In this document: positions 1-7,727 of the stretch, piece by piece
How positions within the stretch are numbered: the stretch's first letter is position 1
Layout: each line of letters begins with the position of its first letter
NCBI GenBank assembly: GCA_937871915.1
Contig: CALMPG010000018.1
Span: 1 to 64,000, forward strand
Source of the DNA: an uncultured Phycisphaerales bacterium
GTDB lineage: Bacteria > Planctomycetota > Phycisphaerae > Phycisphaerales > UBA1924
Length of the DNA: 64,000 nucleotides
Direction of reading: 5' to 3'
Notes under the pieces: model-generated
Databases searched by the model: none
Seen by the model: the letters and a program-made list of their open reading frames with translations, nothing else
Told to the model about the DNA's origin: nothing
Position numbers and translations under genes: made by a program

Positions 1-1032
1 CGGCGCAAGGGCGCTGACGACGAGGATCGGCGTCGCGATCAGGCCGAGCACCCGCCCATAGCCTTCGGCGCCGAAGAGTGCGAGCGGCACCGCACCGCGC
101 ACGATGGTGATGACGCCCTGCGACCCGGGGGAGAGGGTGATCGATTCGCCGGATGTGTTCTTGATGTGGAAGAGGTGGCTCTTGAACCCGCCGTTGATGT
201 CGATGCCGGTGTAGTTCGTTCCGTCGCCCGCGCCCGGCGTGGTGTCGCCGAAGGGTGTGACCACGCCCTTGCCCGTGACGGTCAGGCCGGACAGGTTGCC
301 GAGCCGGCTGGAACTGGTAAGCCCCAGGTTGAACCGGAAAAACGACTGGGCCTGATCCGAAGCCGTCAGCGAGGACGCGTAGTCCACGCGCACCGTGCCG
401 ACGCCGCGCACGAGCCAGCGTGTCTCGGCCACCGTGCCGGTGGCGGTCCAGCCGCTCGAGCCCGTCTGAGTGAACGTCTGGGAGTAGGTGATCTTGAGGG
501 CCTCGTAGGACCCGCCCACGGTGTCGATCGTCTCCAGACCGACGATGGTCATGTCTCCGACAAGGCTCCCATTCCAGGCACGCCCCGTCGATGTTGAGCC
601 AGAGAGGGTCCGGGCGAAGTGGATGTCCGTGCCGTCGTTGACCGAGGAACTCAGAAGGGTGATCCCATCGCCAAAGAGCGAGGTCGTGGAGAGCGATCCG
701 CGAGTGGTGTCCTCACGCAGCAGCCGCAACCCGCCCGCGGTGCCGGCGTAGTTTCTGGCGTCGGTGATGGTCCCGCCGCCCCCGGTGGGCGTGAACACCG
801 TGCTGAGCCTGGCCGTCGCAATGCCCGAGAGCGTCGCCCCGGCGCTGAGCGTGGCCACCGCCGTGGCGGGGGCCCCGTTGATGGTCCCCGAGTAGTTCCA
901 GGTGGACGAGGTATCCAGGGGAAAGAAGTCGGCGGTCAGGTGCGCGGCCAGCAGGACGCGCGGCTCCATGGCCTCCCAGAGCCGATGGTCGTGGCGAGCC
1001 TGTCGTGTTCGTGGCTGTGTGCGAGCGTTCAT
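1..1032 (-). CDS. LEPR-XLL domain surface protein, 3' part off the window
   Basis: The frame is open from the ATG at 1032 to the first base of the window, giving the first 344 residues of a longer protein. Residues 21-28 read MEPRVLLA, the LEPR-XLL motif that marks the N-terminus of large secreted or surface proteins in planctomycetes. After it come Gly, Thr and Ser-rich beta-type sequence (for example TGGGGTITDARNYAG) and few charged residues, as in extracellular proteins. The start is supported by AAGGAG eight bases upstream. A hydrophobic stretch near the window edge (VLGLIATPILVVSALA) could be a membrane segment. It lies downstream of the PEP-CTERM gene on the same strand, 91 bp apart, so the two may be co-transcribed. 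The molecular role is unknown. Confidence 0.8.
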   Translation of the reverse strand, partial: MNARTQPRTRQARHDHRLWEAMEPRVLLAAHLTADFFPLDTSSTWNYSGTINGAPATAVATLSAGATLSGIATARLSTVFTPTGGGGTITDARNYAGTAGGLRLLREDTTRGSLSTTSLFGDGITLLSSSVNDGTDIHFARTLSGSTSTGRAWNGSLVGDMTIVGLETIDTVGGSYEALKITYSQTFTQTGSSGWTATGTVAETRWLVRGVGTVRVDYASSLTASDQAQSFFRFNLGLTSSSRLGNLSGLTVTGKGVVTPFGDTTPGAGDGTNYTGIDINGGFKSHLFHIKNTSGESITLSPGSQGVITIVRGAVPLALFGAEGYGRVLGLIATPILVVSALAP

Positions 1033-1062
1033 GCGAAGTCTCCTTGAAAGGCCTCGGCCGGC

Positions 1063-1086
1063 CGCGCGGGGCCCGTGCCCCGCGCG
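1063..1086 (-). terminator. GC-rich hairpin between two surface-protein genes
   Basis: A perfect inverted repeat (stem GCGCGGGGC, loop of four bases) lies between the PEP-CTERM stop codon and the start of the LEPR-XLL gene. There is no T-run after it, so it may be an attenuator or processing site rather than a full intrinsic terminator. Confidence 0.4.
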
Positions 1087-1123
1087 TACGTCGGCCGTGT
1101 GTCGTGTTCACAACCGGGGGCGG

Positions 1124-1897
1124 TTAGGCGCGCCGGCGACGGGTGGTCATCAGAAGTCCGGCCGTGCCGACCAGCATCGCGCTGCCCGGGCTCGGCACAA
1201 ATCCCGCGGCCGAGCCGGAGAAAGAAGACTCGGACCGCCAAGCCGTGGTAGGTGCCTTGGTGGTCGGATCGATCGCCACGGACAGGCCGATGGCCCCTCC
1301 GTTGAGGGCGGTCAGACCGAAGGCGAAGTCGGCGGGAGTGCCCGACGCGCCGAGAAAGATGCCGTACTGGGCCGCGGCGGCCGTGCCGCCCATGGCCGTG
1401 ATGAGCGCCGCGCTGGCGGTGTAGGTGACGTCGCTGTAGGAGGTGGCCCCGAGCACGGCGCCCGTAGAGGACCACGTCGTCTGCGTTCCGGGAACCGTCA
1501 GCACGGCCGGGTTGCTCGCACCGACATTCGCGGTCAGCAGCGCGGTGCCGGCTGCGTCGTAGAAGCCGAACGTGCCGGCCACGCTGTACGAGTGCTGCCA
1601 GAGGCTGGGGGTGATGCTGGTGCTCTGGCCCGCGCTGGCCGTGAGCGCGGCGCGGAACTCGACGGGGATCGAGACCGTTGACAGGGGCCCGTTGTTGTCG
1701 TCGATTTTCAGCGTGAACGTGTTCGGACGGCTGAAATCGGTGATGTTGAACGAGCCAAGAAGGCCCGCGCTTCCACCGAACGTGTACGCGTTGGAGTTCA
1801 TGTCCGACGCGAAACTGAAGAATGTGGCCTGGGCGGGGCTGGCCAGGGCCGCCGCGGCCACCGCCGCAGCACCCAACACAGAGATGCGGGAAAACAT
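1124..1897 (-). CDS. secreted PEP-CTERM-type protein
   Basis: The 257-residue protein starts with a clear signal peptide (MFSRISVLGAAAVAAAALASPAQA, cleavage expected after AQA) and ends in a sorting signal: a VPSPGS motif, a hydrophobic segment and RRRR. In planctomycetes this tail variant replaces the classic VPEP motif and is taken to direct export and anchoring through an exosortase-like system. The middle is Thr, Ser, Gly and Ala-rich beta-type sequence without a recognised catalytic domain. The start at 1897 was chosen because AGGAGG sits seven bases upstream; the frame is open further upstream, but without signal-peptide sense. The leader upstream is a run of CT repeats on the coding strand. 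Function beyond surface display is unknown. Confidence 0.8.
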   Translation of the reverse strand: MFSRISVLGAAAVAAAALASPAQATFFSFASDMNSNAYTFGGSAGLLGSFNITDFSRPNTFTLKIDDNNGPLSTVSIPVEFRAALTASAGQSTSITPSLWQHSYSVAGTFGFYDAAGTALLTANVGASNPAVLTVPGTQTTWSSTGAVLGATSYSDVTYTASAALITAMGGTAAAAQYGIFLGASGTPADFAFGLTALNGGAIGLSVAIDPTTKAPTTAWRSESSFSGSAAGFVPSPGSAMLVGTAGLLMTTRRRRA

Positions 1898-2475
1898 AGA
1901 GCGACCTCCTAGAAAGAGAAGAGAGAGAGAAAGAGAACGCGAGAGAGCGCAAGAACCGAACGACCTGCGGATGAAACCCGAACTTTGAACTCGACGAGCA
2001 AAAACAAAAACCGACGCTCCCGAGCACCCGCAGGTGTTCGAACGCGTCGGTATCCTCGTCAACGGGCCTGTCGCTTTCGCGACCTGCCCTTCATCTAGAC
2101 TTCCGACCAACCCAACCGAGATTGTCCTTCGGGGCGAAACGCATGTGTCTCGTGCCCGCGAGGAGAGACTACACCATCCGAAGTTGGAATCAACCCGATT
2201 CCGTAGTTTTCTCGTTCGTGCGGCTTCGCCCGTCCAATGCTCCGCACTCCACGATGGCGCACGTCGCACGAGCGTTCCTCGACTCACACGAATATTCCGC
2301 GATGCGCAGCACGCCGATGAGACCGGGCGAACGTCGTTTGCAGCGCCCCACATGCGGGCGGCGGTGCGCAGACCGGGAGAAGACCCAGCACCCACATGCA
2401 CGTGTCGGGCGATGGCGACGTGTCGGGGTGCGTACTGTTCACGCCACAATTCCGTGGCGGACCCAGAGCCGAGCC
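1898..2475. other. divergent intergenic region
   Basis: No convincing gene is seen. The part next to 1897 is a pyrimidine-rich (CT repeat) leader of the PEP-CTERM gene. The rest should hold the divergent promoters of the PEP-CTERM and MpsC genes, but no clear -35/-10 pair was found. Confidence 0.5.
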
Positions 2476-2856
2476 ATGAAAACACAAGGTGAAATCGAAG
2501 CCGCCATCTGCCAGGGCATGGCGCGATTCGAGCAGGAGTACATGGGTCGCGGCCCGAAGGCGATCCATGCCCACCTCGTCGGCGACCTGCTGATCGTCCG
2601 CCTCACGGGCGTGCTGACCGCCGCCGAGCAGCACCTGGCCAAGTCGCTCCCCGGCGAGAAAGGCCGAGACCTCCTCAAGCAGGTCCGGACGCACTTGATC
2701 GAGACCGCGCGCCCGCTCATGGAGGCGATGGTCGAGCAGGTCACCGGCGTCAAGGTCTTGAGCCTGCACCACGACATCTCCACCGTCACAGGCGAGGAGG
2801 TCGTGCTCTTCACGCTCGCCGGCGGGCCGCTGTTTCGCGAGACCGCCAAGAGATAA
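2476..2856 (+). CDS. MpsC family protein (DUF2294)
   Basis: This 126-residue protein matches the DUF2294/MpsC family along its length. It has the conserved GRGPK near residue 27, LIVRLTGVLT, then RxHLIETARPLMEAM and the family signature TGVKVLSLHHDIST, ending in VVLFTLAGG. In Firmicutes the family includes MpsC of a membrane-potential-generating system, but many members are soluble single genes of unknown role. There is no signal peptide or membrane segment. The start at 2476 is the first Met compatible with the family length; the upstream ribosome-binding site is weak. It lies on the chromosomal side of the island junction and is probably core genome. Confidence 0.75.
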   Translation: MKTQGEIEAAICQGMARFEQEYMGRGPKAIHAHLVGDLLIVRLTGVLTAAEQHLAKSLPGEKGRDLLKQVRTHLIETARPLMEAMVEQVTGVKVLSLHHDISTVTGEEVVLFTLAGGPLFRETAKR

Positions 2857-3180
2857 CGGCGGCAGCGTTCGAGGCCATCCACAAGCCCGCTCGAGCGAAC
2901 TCCACCGACGCATCGCCGAGCCCGAACGGATGGAGCGGCGGTTGCCGTCGAGTCCAACTGACCAGCAAGAACTTCGCGCAGGGGGGTCTCGATCCGCGAA
3001 GCCACCCTGAATCCCGCCACCACCGGACCTGCAATCTGGTGCACAATCGGCGTTCCCATCCCAAGGCCGGTGACTCCATCCGGACCGTTGCCGAGCAGAA
3101 CTCGCCAATGCACACTGAATGCGCGCGGACTCAAGCGACACTCGCACCCTCCTCGCCGGGAAAGCAAGGCTCCCACAATT
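2857..3180. other. intergenic region left of the island
   Basis: No gene with support is visible. This is taken to be native chromosome downstream of the original tRNA-Asp gene, which would have been read leftward. Confidence 0.4.
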
Positions 3181-3205
3181 AAAAAAGCCCCGCAAACGCA
3201 GGGCT
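3181..3205 (-). terminator. intrinsic terminator of the tRNA-Asp locus
   Basis: On the minus strand an eight-pair stem (AGCCCTGC with GCGGGGCT, one G-U pair), loop GTTT, is followed by six T. It lies seven bases after the tRNA-Asp 3' end and is the best intrinsic terminator in the area. It shows that the sequence to its left is the original downstream flank of the tRNA gene. Confidence 0.85.
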
Positions 3206-3212
3206 TATCAAA

Positions 3213-3459
<247 letters not shown>

Positions 3460-3607
3460 CCCCCCACGAACGGGCCGACCGGGCAGCGCCGTTCCGCCCC
3501 GATCGGCGGCGCTGCTCCACAGTTCGCCATCATTGCCAGAGTCGGCCAACGCCGGTCCCCTGGCGGAATATGCCGAGGTTGGCGGAGTCTGGGCGTGGCC
3601 GGCAAGA

Positions 3608-3785
3608 TGGGGTCGCATAGGTACTTCCCCGCCGAGCGGGCGAATCGATGCCCGCGGGAACAGCCGCGGTTAGCGACAGAGTTTGTTTCGCGGGTCCGAG
3701 CGCCGACGGTCGCGTGGCGGGGATGGGTACCCCCGGCCGAATGGACGCGACGTGGGCCATCGTGGGCCAACCCGCGGCCAGCGGG
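3608..3785 (+). repeat. dispersed repeat shared with 58868-59060
   Basis: This stretch resembles the reverse complement of 58868-59060 in the prophage. The best block (about 3652-3705) is nearly identical. Its four differences all fall on third positions of one frame that reads PREQPRLATEFVSRVRA in both copies. It may therefore be a small coding region or a remnant of one, or simply a mobile regulatory segment. Confidence 0.55.
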
Positions 3786-3825
3786 GCGGGCGGCGACTCC
3801 GCGCTGCGCCGCGCGTGTTCTCGGT

Positions 3826-3859
3826 TTGCCCACATGTCAGGCCGACTTGCCCACATGTC
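3826..3859 (+). promoter_or_regulatory. direct repeat pair, 21-bp period (candidate operator)
   Basis: The 13-mer TTGCCCACATGTC occurs at 3826-3838 and exactly again at 3847-3859. A 21-bp spacing is two helical turns and suits a dimeric regulator. A degenerate pair with the same period lies at 54675-54707 ahead of the prophage copy of the cassette. Confidence 0.5.
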
Positions 3860-3905
3860 GCGGAATGACAGCGAAATCGCTCCGGTTTGCCTTGCCTGTT
3901 CCCGA

Positions 3906-3937
3906 ATGTCATGGCTTCATGTGTCACAACGCGGGGC
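3906..3937 (+). promoter_or_regulatory. 32-bp block identical in both cassettes
   Basis: These 32 bases are identical to 54755-54786. They lie 23 bp before the first gene here and 41 bp before it in the prophage copy. The flanking bases differ, so the block itself is under constraint. It contains ATGTCATGGCTTCATGTG and is probably a promoter, operator or leader element of the cassette. Confidence 0.55.
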
Positions 3938-3960
3938 AACCCGCAACGGAGAACACGAAC

Positions 3961-4314
3961 ATGAACGCCACCACGAAGACCACACTCGACCTCGCCAAGA
4001 CACTCGCAAAGGGCGGGTTCCACATCCCCGCGATCGAGATCCACACGCCCGACGGGCGGTGCTGGAACATCGCGACGGTGCTCGCCGGACGCGGCCGCCA
4101 CCTCGACGGCCACTGGGGACCGCGCCCCGGAGCGCTCGGCGGCTTCCGGCTCTTCGAGATCGATCGCGAGAATGACGACGCCCCGAACGAGCACGACGCG
4201 ATCGACGGCGACACCTGGACCGCTGACGAATTGGTCGACTACCTCCGGGCGGTCGGCCAGCCGAAGGACACGACGAGTTGGGACCGCAAGAACGACAACC
4301 ACCCGACGACCTGA
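3961..4314 (+). CDS. cassette protein A, unknown function (island copy)
   Basis: The 117-residue protein is acidic and soluble and has no recognised domain. It is homologous along its length to the product at 54828-55130. Shared segments include the EIHTPDGR/EVHTPDGR strand, GGFRLFEIDR, PNEHDA, DTWTA and the C-terminal PKDTTSWDRKNDN. The island copy has about 16 extra residues before GGFRL. It is the first gene of a conserved order A-B-C-D that is also present in the prophage. The start is supported by ACGGAG upstream and by the homologue. The ordered acidic C-terminus and the small size fit a phage-type accessory protein, but no function can be named. Confidence 0.7.
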   Translation: MNATTKTTLDLAKTLAKGGFHIPAIEIHTPDGRCWNIATVLAGRGRHLDGHWGPRPGALGGFRLFEIDRENDDAPNEHDAIDGDTWTADELVDYLRAVGQPKDTTSWDRKNDNHPTT

Positions 4315-4334
4315 AGCCCGCGAAATGCGGGCTT
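4314..4334 (+). terminator. hairpin after cassette gene A
   Basis: The stem AAGCCCGC/GCGGGCTT with a five-base loop starts at the stop codon and is followed by CGTTGTTT. An equivalent nine-pair stem follows gene A in the prophage copy. It may be a weak terminator that sets expression of A above B-D. Confidence 0.55.
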
Positions 4335-4383
4335 CGTTGTTTACCAGAGACCTCCAACACCCCCCTCGCCAAGGAGCACGACC

Positions 4384-4641
4384 ATGACCAAGCGCAGGAC
4401 CACCAAGCCCGAACCGACCGCCGCCCAGACCTACGCCGCGAGGCAGAACGACATCGCCCGCCTGATGGACGTGCTGCAGATGGAACTCGACAAGCACGCC
4501 GAGGGGGCGAAGGCCGACCCGCGCAACTGGGGCTTCGCGGGAAGCCTCGGGAAGGTCCGCAGCGACCTGATCGACCTGGTCGGGTTCCTCAGCAACATGG
4601 ACCCCGAACGCGTCGAGGCATTTCTGAACGACGCCGAGTGA
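4384..4641 (+). CDS. cassette protein B, unknown function (island copy)
   Basis: This 85-residue protein is predicted to be helical. It is homologous to 55197-55448, with shared TAAQ/EMYAAR, NDIARLMDVL, NWGFAGSLGKVR and FLSNMDPERVEAFL. There is no signal peptide, membrane segment or catalytic motif. It follows gene A after the hairpin and has AAGGAGCACGACC upstream of the ATG, a strong ribosome-binding site that also occurs before the prophage copy. Its conserved place in two elements suggests that it works with A, C and D, but the role is unknown. Confidence 0.7.
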   Translation: MTKRRTTKPEPTAAQTYAARQNDIARLMDVLQMELDKHAEGAKADPRNWGFAGSLGKVRSDLIDLVGFLSNMDPERVEAFLNDAE

Positions 4642-4671
4642 CCAGAACCACCAACCGCAAGGAGCACCGCC

Positions 4672-4956
4672 ATGAACATTAGGACGATTGTGATCGAAGG
4701 CCACGAGCGGGACGTCAAGATCAGCCGCACCGAGCGCGGCGCGGAAGTGACCATCGAGCAGAACACGCGCCACGCGGGCAGGCAGGACATCTGCATCGCC
4801 CACATCGCCCGCGACGAGGACCGAGAAGGCCGCTACGCGAAAGCCGTCGAGGTCGCCAAGGTTGTCTACGGCACCGACCGCCGGGGCCGGGCCGCCGCCA
4901 CCAACTCGATGGTCCACGACGTGCTCAACGAGATGGAGCGCGTCGCGGGCTGTTGA
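4672..4956 (+). CDS. cassette protein C, unknown function (island copy)
   Basis: The 94-residue protein is homologous to 55482-55739 (85 residues). Both start with two beta strands (RTIVIEG, VKISRTERG), contain CIAHIARDEDREGRYAKAVEVAKVVYG and end with the near-invariant DRRGRAAATNSMVHDVLNEM and VAGC. The island copy has nine additional residues after the second strand. The C-terminal Cys is kept in both. No catalytic motif or known family is recognised. The gene lies just upstream of the conserved RNA structure at 4971-5021. Confidence 0.7.
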   Translation: MNIRTIVIEGHERDVKISRTERGAEVTIEQNTRHAGRQDICIAHIARDEDREGRYAKAVEVAKVVYGTDRRGRAAATNSMVHDVLNEMERVAGC

Positions 4957-4970
4957 CACGCGCAACGCGG

Positions 4971-5021
4971 CGTCGCGGGGAACCGCGACGGCCACGCTTC
5001 CCCGCCGCAGCGTGCGACGGG
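4971..5021 (+). ncRNA. candidate RNA switch ahead of HARE-HTH gene (island copy)
   Basis: Stem 1 (4971-4978 with 4983-4990) closes a GGAA tetraloop. Stem 2 would pair GCGGGGAA (4975-4982) with TTCCCCGC (4998-5005) and excludes stem 1. Stem 3 (5001-5009 with 5013-5021) excludes stem 2. The same three stems exist at 55748-55798, where one pair of stem 1 changes from T-A to G-C. The element lies about 30 bases before the start of the next gene, so it could act as an attenuator or protein-binding leader. Confidence 0.5.
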
Positions 5022-5049
5022 AGTTCCAACCCACAGTTCGGAGATGACC

Positions 5050-5379
5050 ATGAGCACGAAGACGAAGAAGCCCGCCAAGGCGAAGGGCGAGAAAGCCGCC
5101 AAGGCCCCCACGGCCCCGAAGCCCGCGAAGGAGCCCAAGCCCAAGCGCATCAGCGCGCTCGATGCCGCAGCGCAGGTGATCGCGGGCGCGAAGGTACCCA
5201 TGCGGGCCAAGGAGATGGTCGCGGAGATGGAGGCCAAGGGCTTGTGGACGAGCCCCGGCGGCAAGACGCCCGAGGCCACGCTCTATGCCGCCATCATCCG
5301 CGAGATCGCCGCCAAGGGCACCGCCGCCCGGTTCAAGAAGCACGAACGCGGCGTCTTCGTCGCGGGGAAGGGAGTCTGA
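5050..5379 (+). CDS. HARE-HTH winged-helix protein (cassette D, island copy)
   Basis: The protein has a Lys, Ala and Pro-rich N-terminal tail (residues 1-33) followed by one HARE-HTH (HB1/ASXL/restriction endonuclease HTH) winged-helix domain. The domain shows [26 protein letters not shown], the family hallmark [15 protein letters not shown] and FKKHERGVF. This domain is thought to bind DNA or sense modified DNA. The basic tail resembles histone-like tails. The Met at 5050 was preferred to the one at 5044 because CGGAG lies six bases before it. The prophage homologue (55827-56318) has a longer tail. The RNA structure at 4971-5021 probably controls this gene. Confidence 0.8.
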   Translation: MSTKTKKPAKAKGEKAAKAPTAPKPAKEPKPKRISALDAAAQVIAGAKVPMRAKEMVAEMEAKGLWTSPGGKTPEATLYAAIIREIAAKGTAARFKKHERGVFVAGKGV

Positions 5380-5382
5380 ACC

Positions 5383-5655
5383 ATGAGCACGCCCCCCGCC
5401 CCGCACGCGACGCCCGAACGCCAAGCGCAACTCGAGTCCGTGCTTCAGGCCGCTCTCTACCTCCTCGGCGCACGGCAGGATCAGATGGTCACTCTAGAAG
5501 AGTGGACGGACCTGGCGCGGGCGGTTGCCGCCTGCCAGGAGCGCAGGACGGCGGACTACCTCACCGAGCACGACCTTGAGGACATCGCCGAGCGCTACGC
5601 CCTCGAATGGGACGAAGCGGCCGACGGCCCGCTGCCCGACCACGATGAATCTTGA
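5383..5655 (+). CDS. small acidic protein, unknown function
   Basis: This 90-residue protein is Glu and Asp-rich, especially at the C-terminus (DEAADGPLPDHDES), and predicted to be helical (QAQLESVLQAALYLLGARQDQMVTL). It starts three bases after the HARE-HTH gene, so it is likely translated with it. The prophage copy of the cassette lacks this gene. No family is recognised. An intrinsic-type hairpin follows at 5684-5710, which makes this the last gene of the cassette in the island. Confidence 0.6.
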   Translation: MSTPPAPHATPERQAQLESVLQAALYLLGARQDQMVTLEEWTDLARAVAACQERRTADYLTEHDLEDIAERYALEWDEAADGPLPDHDES

Positions 5656-5683
5656 CGGCACGATGCAAGCCCGTGAGCACCCC

Positions 5684-5710
5684 CGCCCCGGACACCTGCC
5701 GGGGCGTTTA
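5684..5710 (+). terminator. terminator of the island cassette
   Basis: Eight-pair stem CGCCCCGG/CCGGGGCG with a seven-base loop, followed by TTTAT. It separates the cassette from the restriction-modification operon. Confidence 0.6.
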
Positions 5711-5758
5711 TCGTCTCAAAGAACGGCCAATGGGGCCAAACCGCTCGTCCACCAGTTG

Positions 5759-5781
5759 CCAATAACTGCTACACTCTCCCG
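5759..5781 (+). promoter_or_regulatory. extended -10 promoter of R-M control gene 1
   Basis: TGC-TACACT (5767-5775) is an extended -10 box only six bases before the ATG at 5782, so transcription would start at or next to the A of the ATG (leaderless). The block CCAATAACTGCTAC recurs as CCAGAAACTGCTAC before the HTH gene of the second R-M system (33168-33181). Confidence 0.6.
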
Positions 5782-6012
5782 ATGGCCCGTTCACGCCGCC
5801 CGAACCACCATCCATCGGCCACGCCGGAGGTCATGACGATCTCCGACCTGGCGGTGTACCTACAGGTTTCGCAGTCGTCTCTCTACAAACTCGTTCAGCG
5901 CGGGACCGTCCCGGGCCACAAGGTCGGTCGCCACTGGCGCTTCCACAAAGTGTCGATCGACGGCTGGCTGCAAGATCGCTCCGCCAGCGCAGCAAGATCC
6001 GCGAAGAAGTGA
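5782..6012 (+). CDS. small HTH regulator of R-M system 1 (AlpA/excisionase fold)
   Basis: The 76-residue protein is a single MerR/excisionase-type helix-turn-helix: [22 protein letters not shown], then [20 protein letters not shown]. The core is about 70 percent identical by eye to the product at 32947-33156, which sits in front of the other type I system. It overlaps the start of hsdM by four bases. No ribosome-binding site is seen and the promoter lies at the start codon, so the message is probably leaderless. By analogy with C proteins of R-M systems it probably regulates its own operon; this is an inference. Confidence 0.75.
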   Translation: MARSRRPNHHPSATPEVMTISDLAVYLQVSQSSLYKLVQRGTVPGHKVGRHWRFHKVSIDGWLQDRSASAARSAKK

Positions 6013-7715
6013 AACCCACGATGCCAGAAGCACCCGCCCCCAACACCGACCTCGCCTACGCGGACACGCTCTGGAAGTCCGCCGACGCGCTGCGCGGCCA
6101 GATTGACGCCGCCGAGTACAAGCACGTCGTGCTCGGCCTGCTCTTCCTGAAGTACATCTCCGATTCTTTCGAGGCACGGCGAGGTGAACTCAAGAAGGAA
6201 CTCGAAGCCGACGGCATCAAGGGCAAGCAGCTCGACGCGCTCCTGGAAAACCGGGACGAGTACACCGCCGAGCGCGTCTTCTGGGTGCCGCCCGAGGCCC
6301 GCTGGCCCAATCTCCAGAATCAGGCCACGCGTCCCGACATCGCCACGCTCATCGACGACGCCATCCTCGCCGTCGAACGCGACAACCCAACGCTCAAGTC
6401 CAAACTCCCGCGAGACTACGCCCGCCGCGGCATCGAGCCCGTGAAGCTCAAGGGCCTCATCGACCTCATCGCCGACATCGGCTTCAAGGGCGACCGCGGC
6501 AAGGCCCGCGACACGCTCGGCCGCGTCTACGAGTACTTCCTCGGCAAGTTCGCCGCCGCAGAAGGCAAGCTGGGCGGCGAGTTCTACACTCCGCGCTGCG
6601 TCGTCCGCACGCTCGTCGAGATGATCGAGCCCTACCAGGGCCGCGTCTACGACCCGTGCTGTGGCTCGGCGGGCATGTTCATCCAGTCCGAGCGTTTCGT
6701 CGAGGCCCACGACGGCCAGCGCACCGATATCTCCATCTTCGGCCAGGAGTCCAACCCCACCACCTGGCGGCTGGCCCACATGAACCTCGCGATCCGCGGC
6801 ATTGAGGCCAATCTCGGCTCCCAGCCCGCCGACACCTTCCTTCGCAACCTCCACCCCGACCTCCGGGCCGACTTCATCCTCGCCAACCCGCCCTTTAACG
6901 TTTCTGACTGGTCGGGCCAACTGCTCCGCGACGATGCTCGCTGGCGCTTCGGTCCTCCACCGGTCGGCAATGCCAATTACGCCTGGATTCAGCACTTCAT
7001 CCATCATCTCGCCGCGCCCAACGGGCGCGGCGGCGGCGTTGCCGGTTTCGTCATGGCCAACGGTTCGCTCTCCAGCAACTCCGGCGGCGAGGGCGACATC
7101 CGCCAGCGCATTGTCGAGGCCGACCTGGTGGACTGCATCGTCGCGCTGCCGGCGCAGCTCTTCTTCACCACCGGCATCCCCGTCTGCCTCTGGTTCCTCA
7201 CCCGCGACAAGTCCGGCCGCAACATCAAGAAGGGCTGCCCCAACCGCCCCGGCGGCCGCAAAGGCGAAACGCTCTTCATCGACGCCCGCAAACTCGGCAC
7301 GATGGAAACCCGCACGCTCCGCCGCCTCACCGGCTGTGACGACGGCGAAACCCGCCTTGCCGACGGCATGGGCGACCCGCTCCCCACCACCGACATCGGC
7401 CGCATCGTCTATGCCTTCCGCCAGTGGCGCGGCGAACCCAAGCCCGAATGGTGGACAGAGCGCGAGCACGGCCCGTGGGCCTTCAAGCCGGTCCCTGGAT
7501 TCGCCAAGGCCGCGACGCTCGATGAGATCAAGAAGCACGGCTTCGTGCTGACCCCTGGCCGATATGTCGGCGCGGAGGAGCAGGAAGCCGACGGCGAGCC
7601 GTTCACCGAGAAATACCCTCGCCTGCTCGCCGAACTGGAGGAGCATTTCGCCGAGTCTGAGCGTCTGACCCAAGTCATCCGTGAGAACCTTCGTCGAGTC
7701 GGCAACGGGGCTTGA
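6009..7715 (+). CDS. hsdM: type I DNA methyltransferase subunit M
   Basis: HsdM transfers a methyl group from S-adenosylmethionine to adenine in the recognition site, in a complex with HsdS. The 568-residue protein has the N-terminal HsdM helical domain, motif [11 protein letters not shown] (about 216-225) and catalytic motif IV NPPF (293-296). The two Cys in motif I are common in this subfamily. The N-terminal domain and the linked HsdR of about 1000 residues fit the type IB/IC-like group rather than the second system in this window. A GTG at 6009 overlaps the previous stop in a GTGA junction as elsewhere in the operon; an ATG at 6021 is the alternative start. It is followed after 12 bases by the ImmA-like gene. 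Confidence 0.93.
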   Translation: MKPTMPEAPAPNTDLAYADTLWKSADALRGQIDAAEYKHVVLGLLFLKYISDSFEARRGELKKELEADGIKGKQLDALLENRDEYTAERVFWVPPEARWPNLQNQATRPDIATLIDDAILAVERDNPTLKSKLPRDYARRGIEPVKLKGLIDLIADIGFKGDRGKARDTLGRVYEYFLGKFAAAEGKLGGEFYTPRCVVRTLVEMIEPYQGRVYDPCCGSAGMFIQSERFVEAHDGQRTDISIFGQESNPTTWRLAHMNLAIRGIEANLGSQPADTFLRNLHPDLRADFILANPPFNVSDWSGQLLRDDARWRFGPPPVGNANYAWIQHFIHHLAAPNGRGGGVAGFVMANGSLSSNSGGEGDIRQRIVEADLVDCIVALPAQLFFTTGIPVCLWFLTRDKSGRNIKKGCPNRPGGRKGETLFIDARKLGTMETRTLRRLTGCDDGETRLADGMGDPLPTTDIGRIVYAFRQWRGEPKPEWWTEREHGPWAFKPVPGFAKAATLDEIKKHGFVLTPGRYVGAEEQEADGEPFTEKYPRLLAELEEHFAESERLTQVIRENLRRVGNGA

Positions 7716-7727
7716 GCACCCGCCGCA

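Larger units (their letters stand above)
3460..3960. other. leader region of the island cassette
   Basis: No firm gene. It contains a dispersed repeat shared with the prophage (3608-3785), a pair of 13-bp direct repeats with 21-bp period (3826-3859) and a 32-bp block identical to the prophage cassette (3906-3937). Together these look like the control region of the genes that start at 3961. Confidence 0.5.

Noticed and set aside
1905-1960. Purine-rich simple repeat as a CRISPR-like or mobile feature
   Set aside because: It is a GA/CT run in the leader of the PEP-CTERM gene with no unit-spacer structure.
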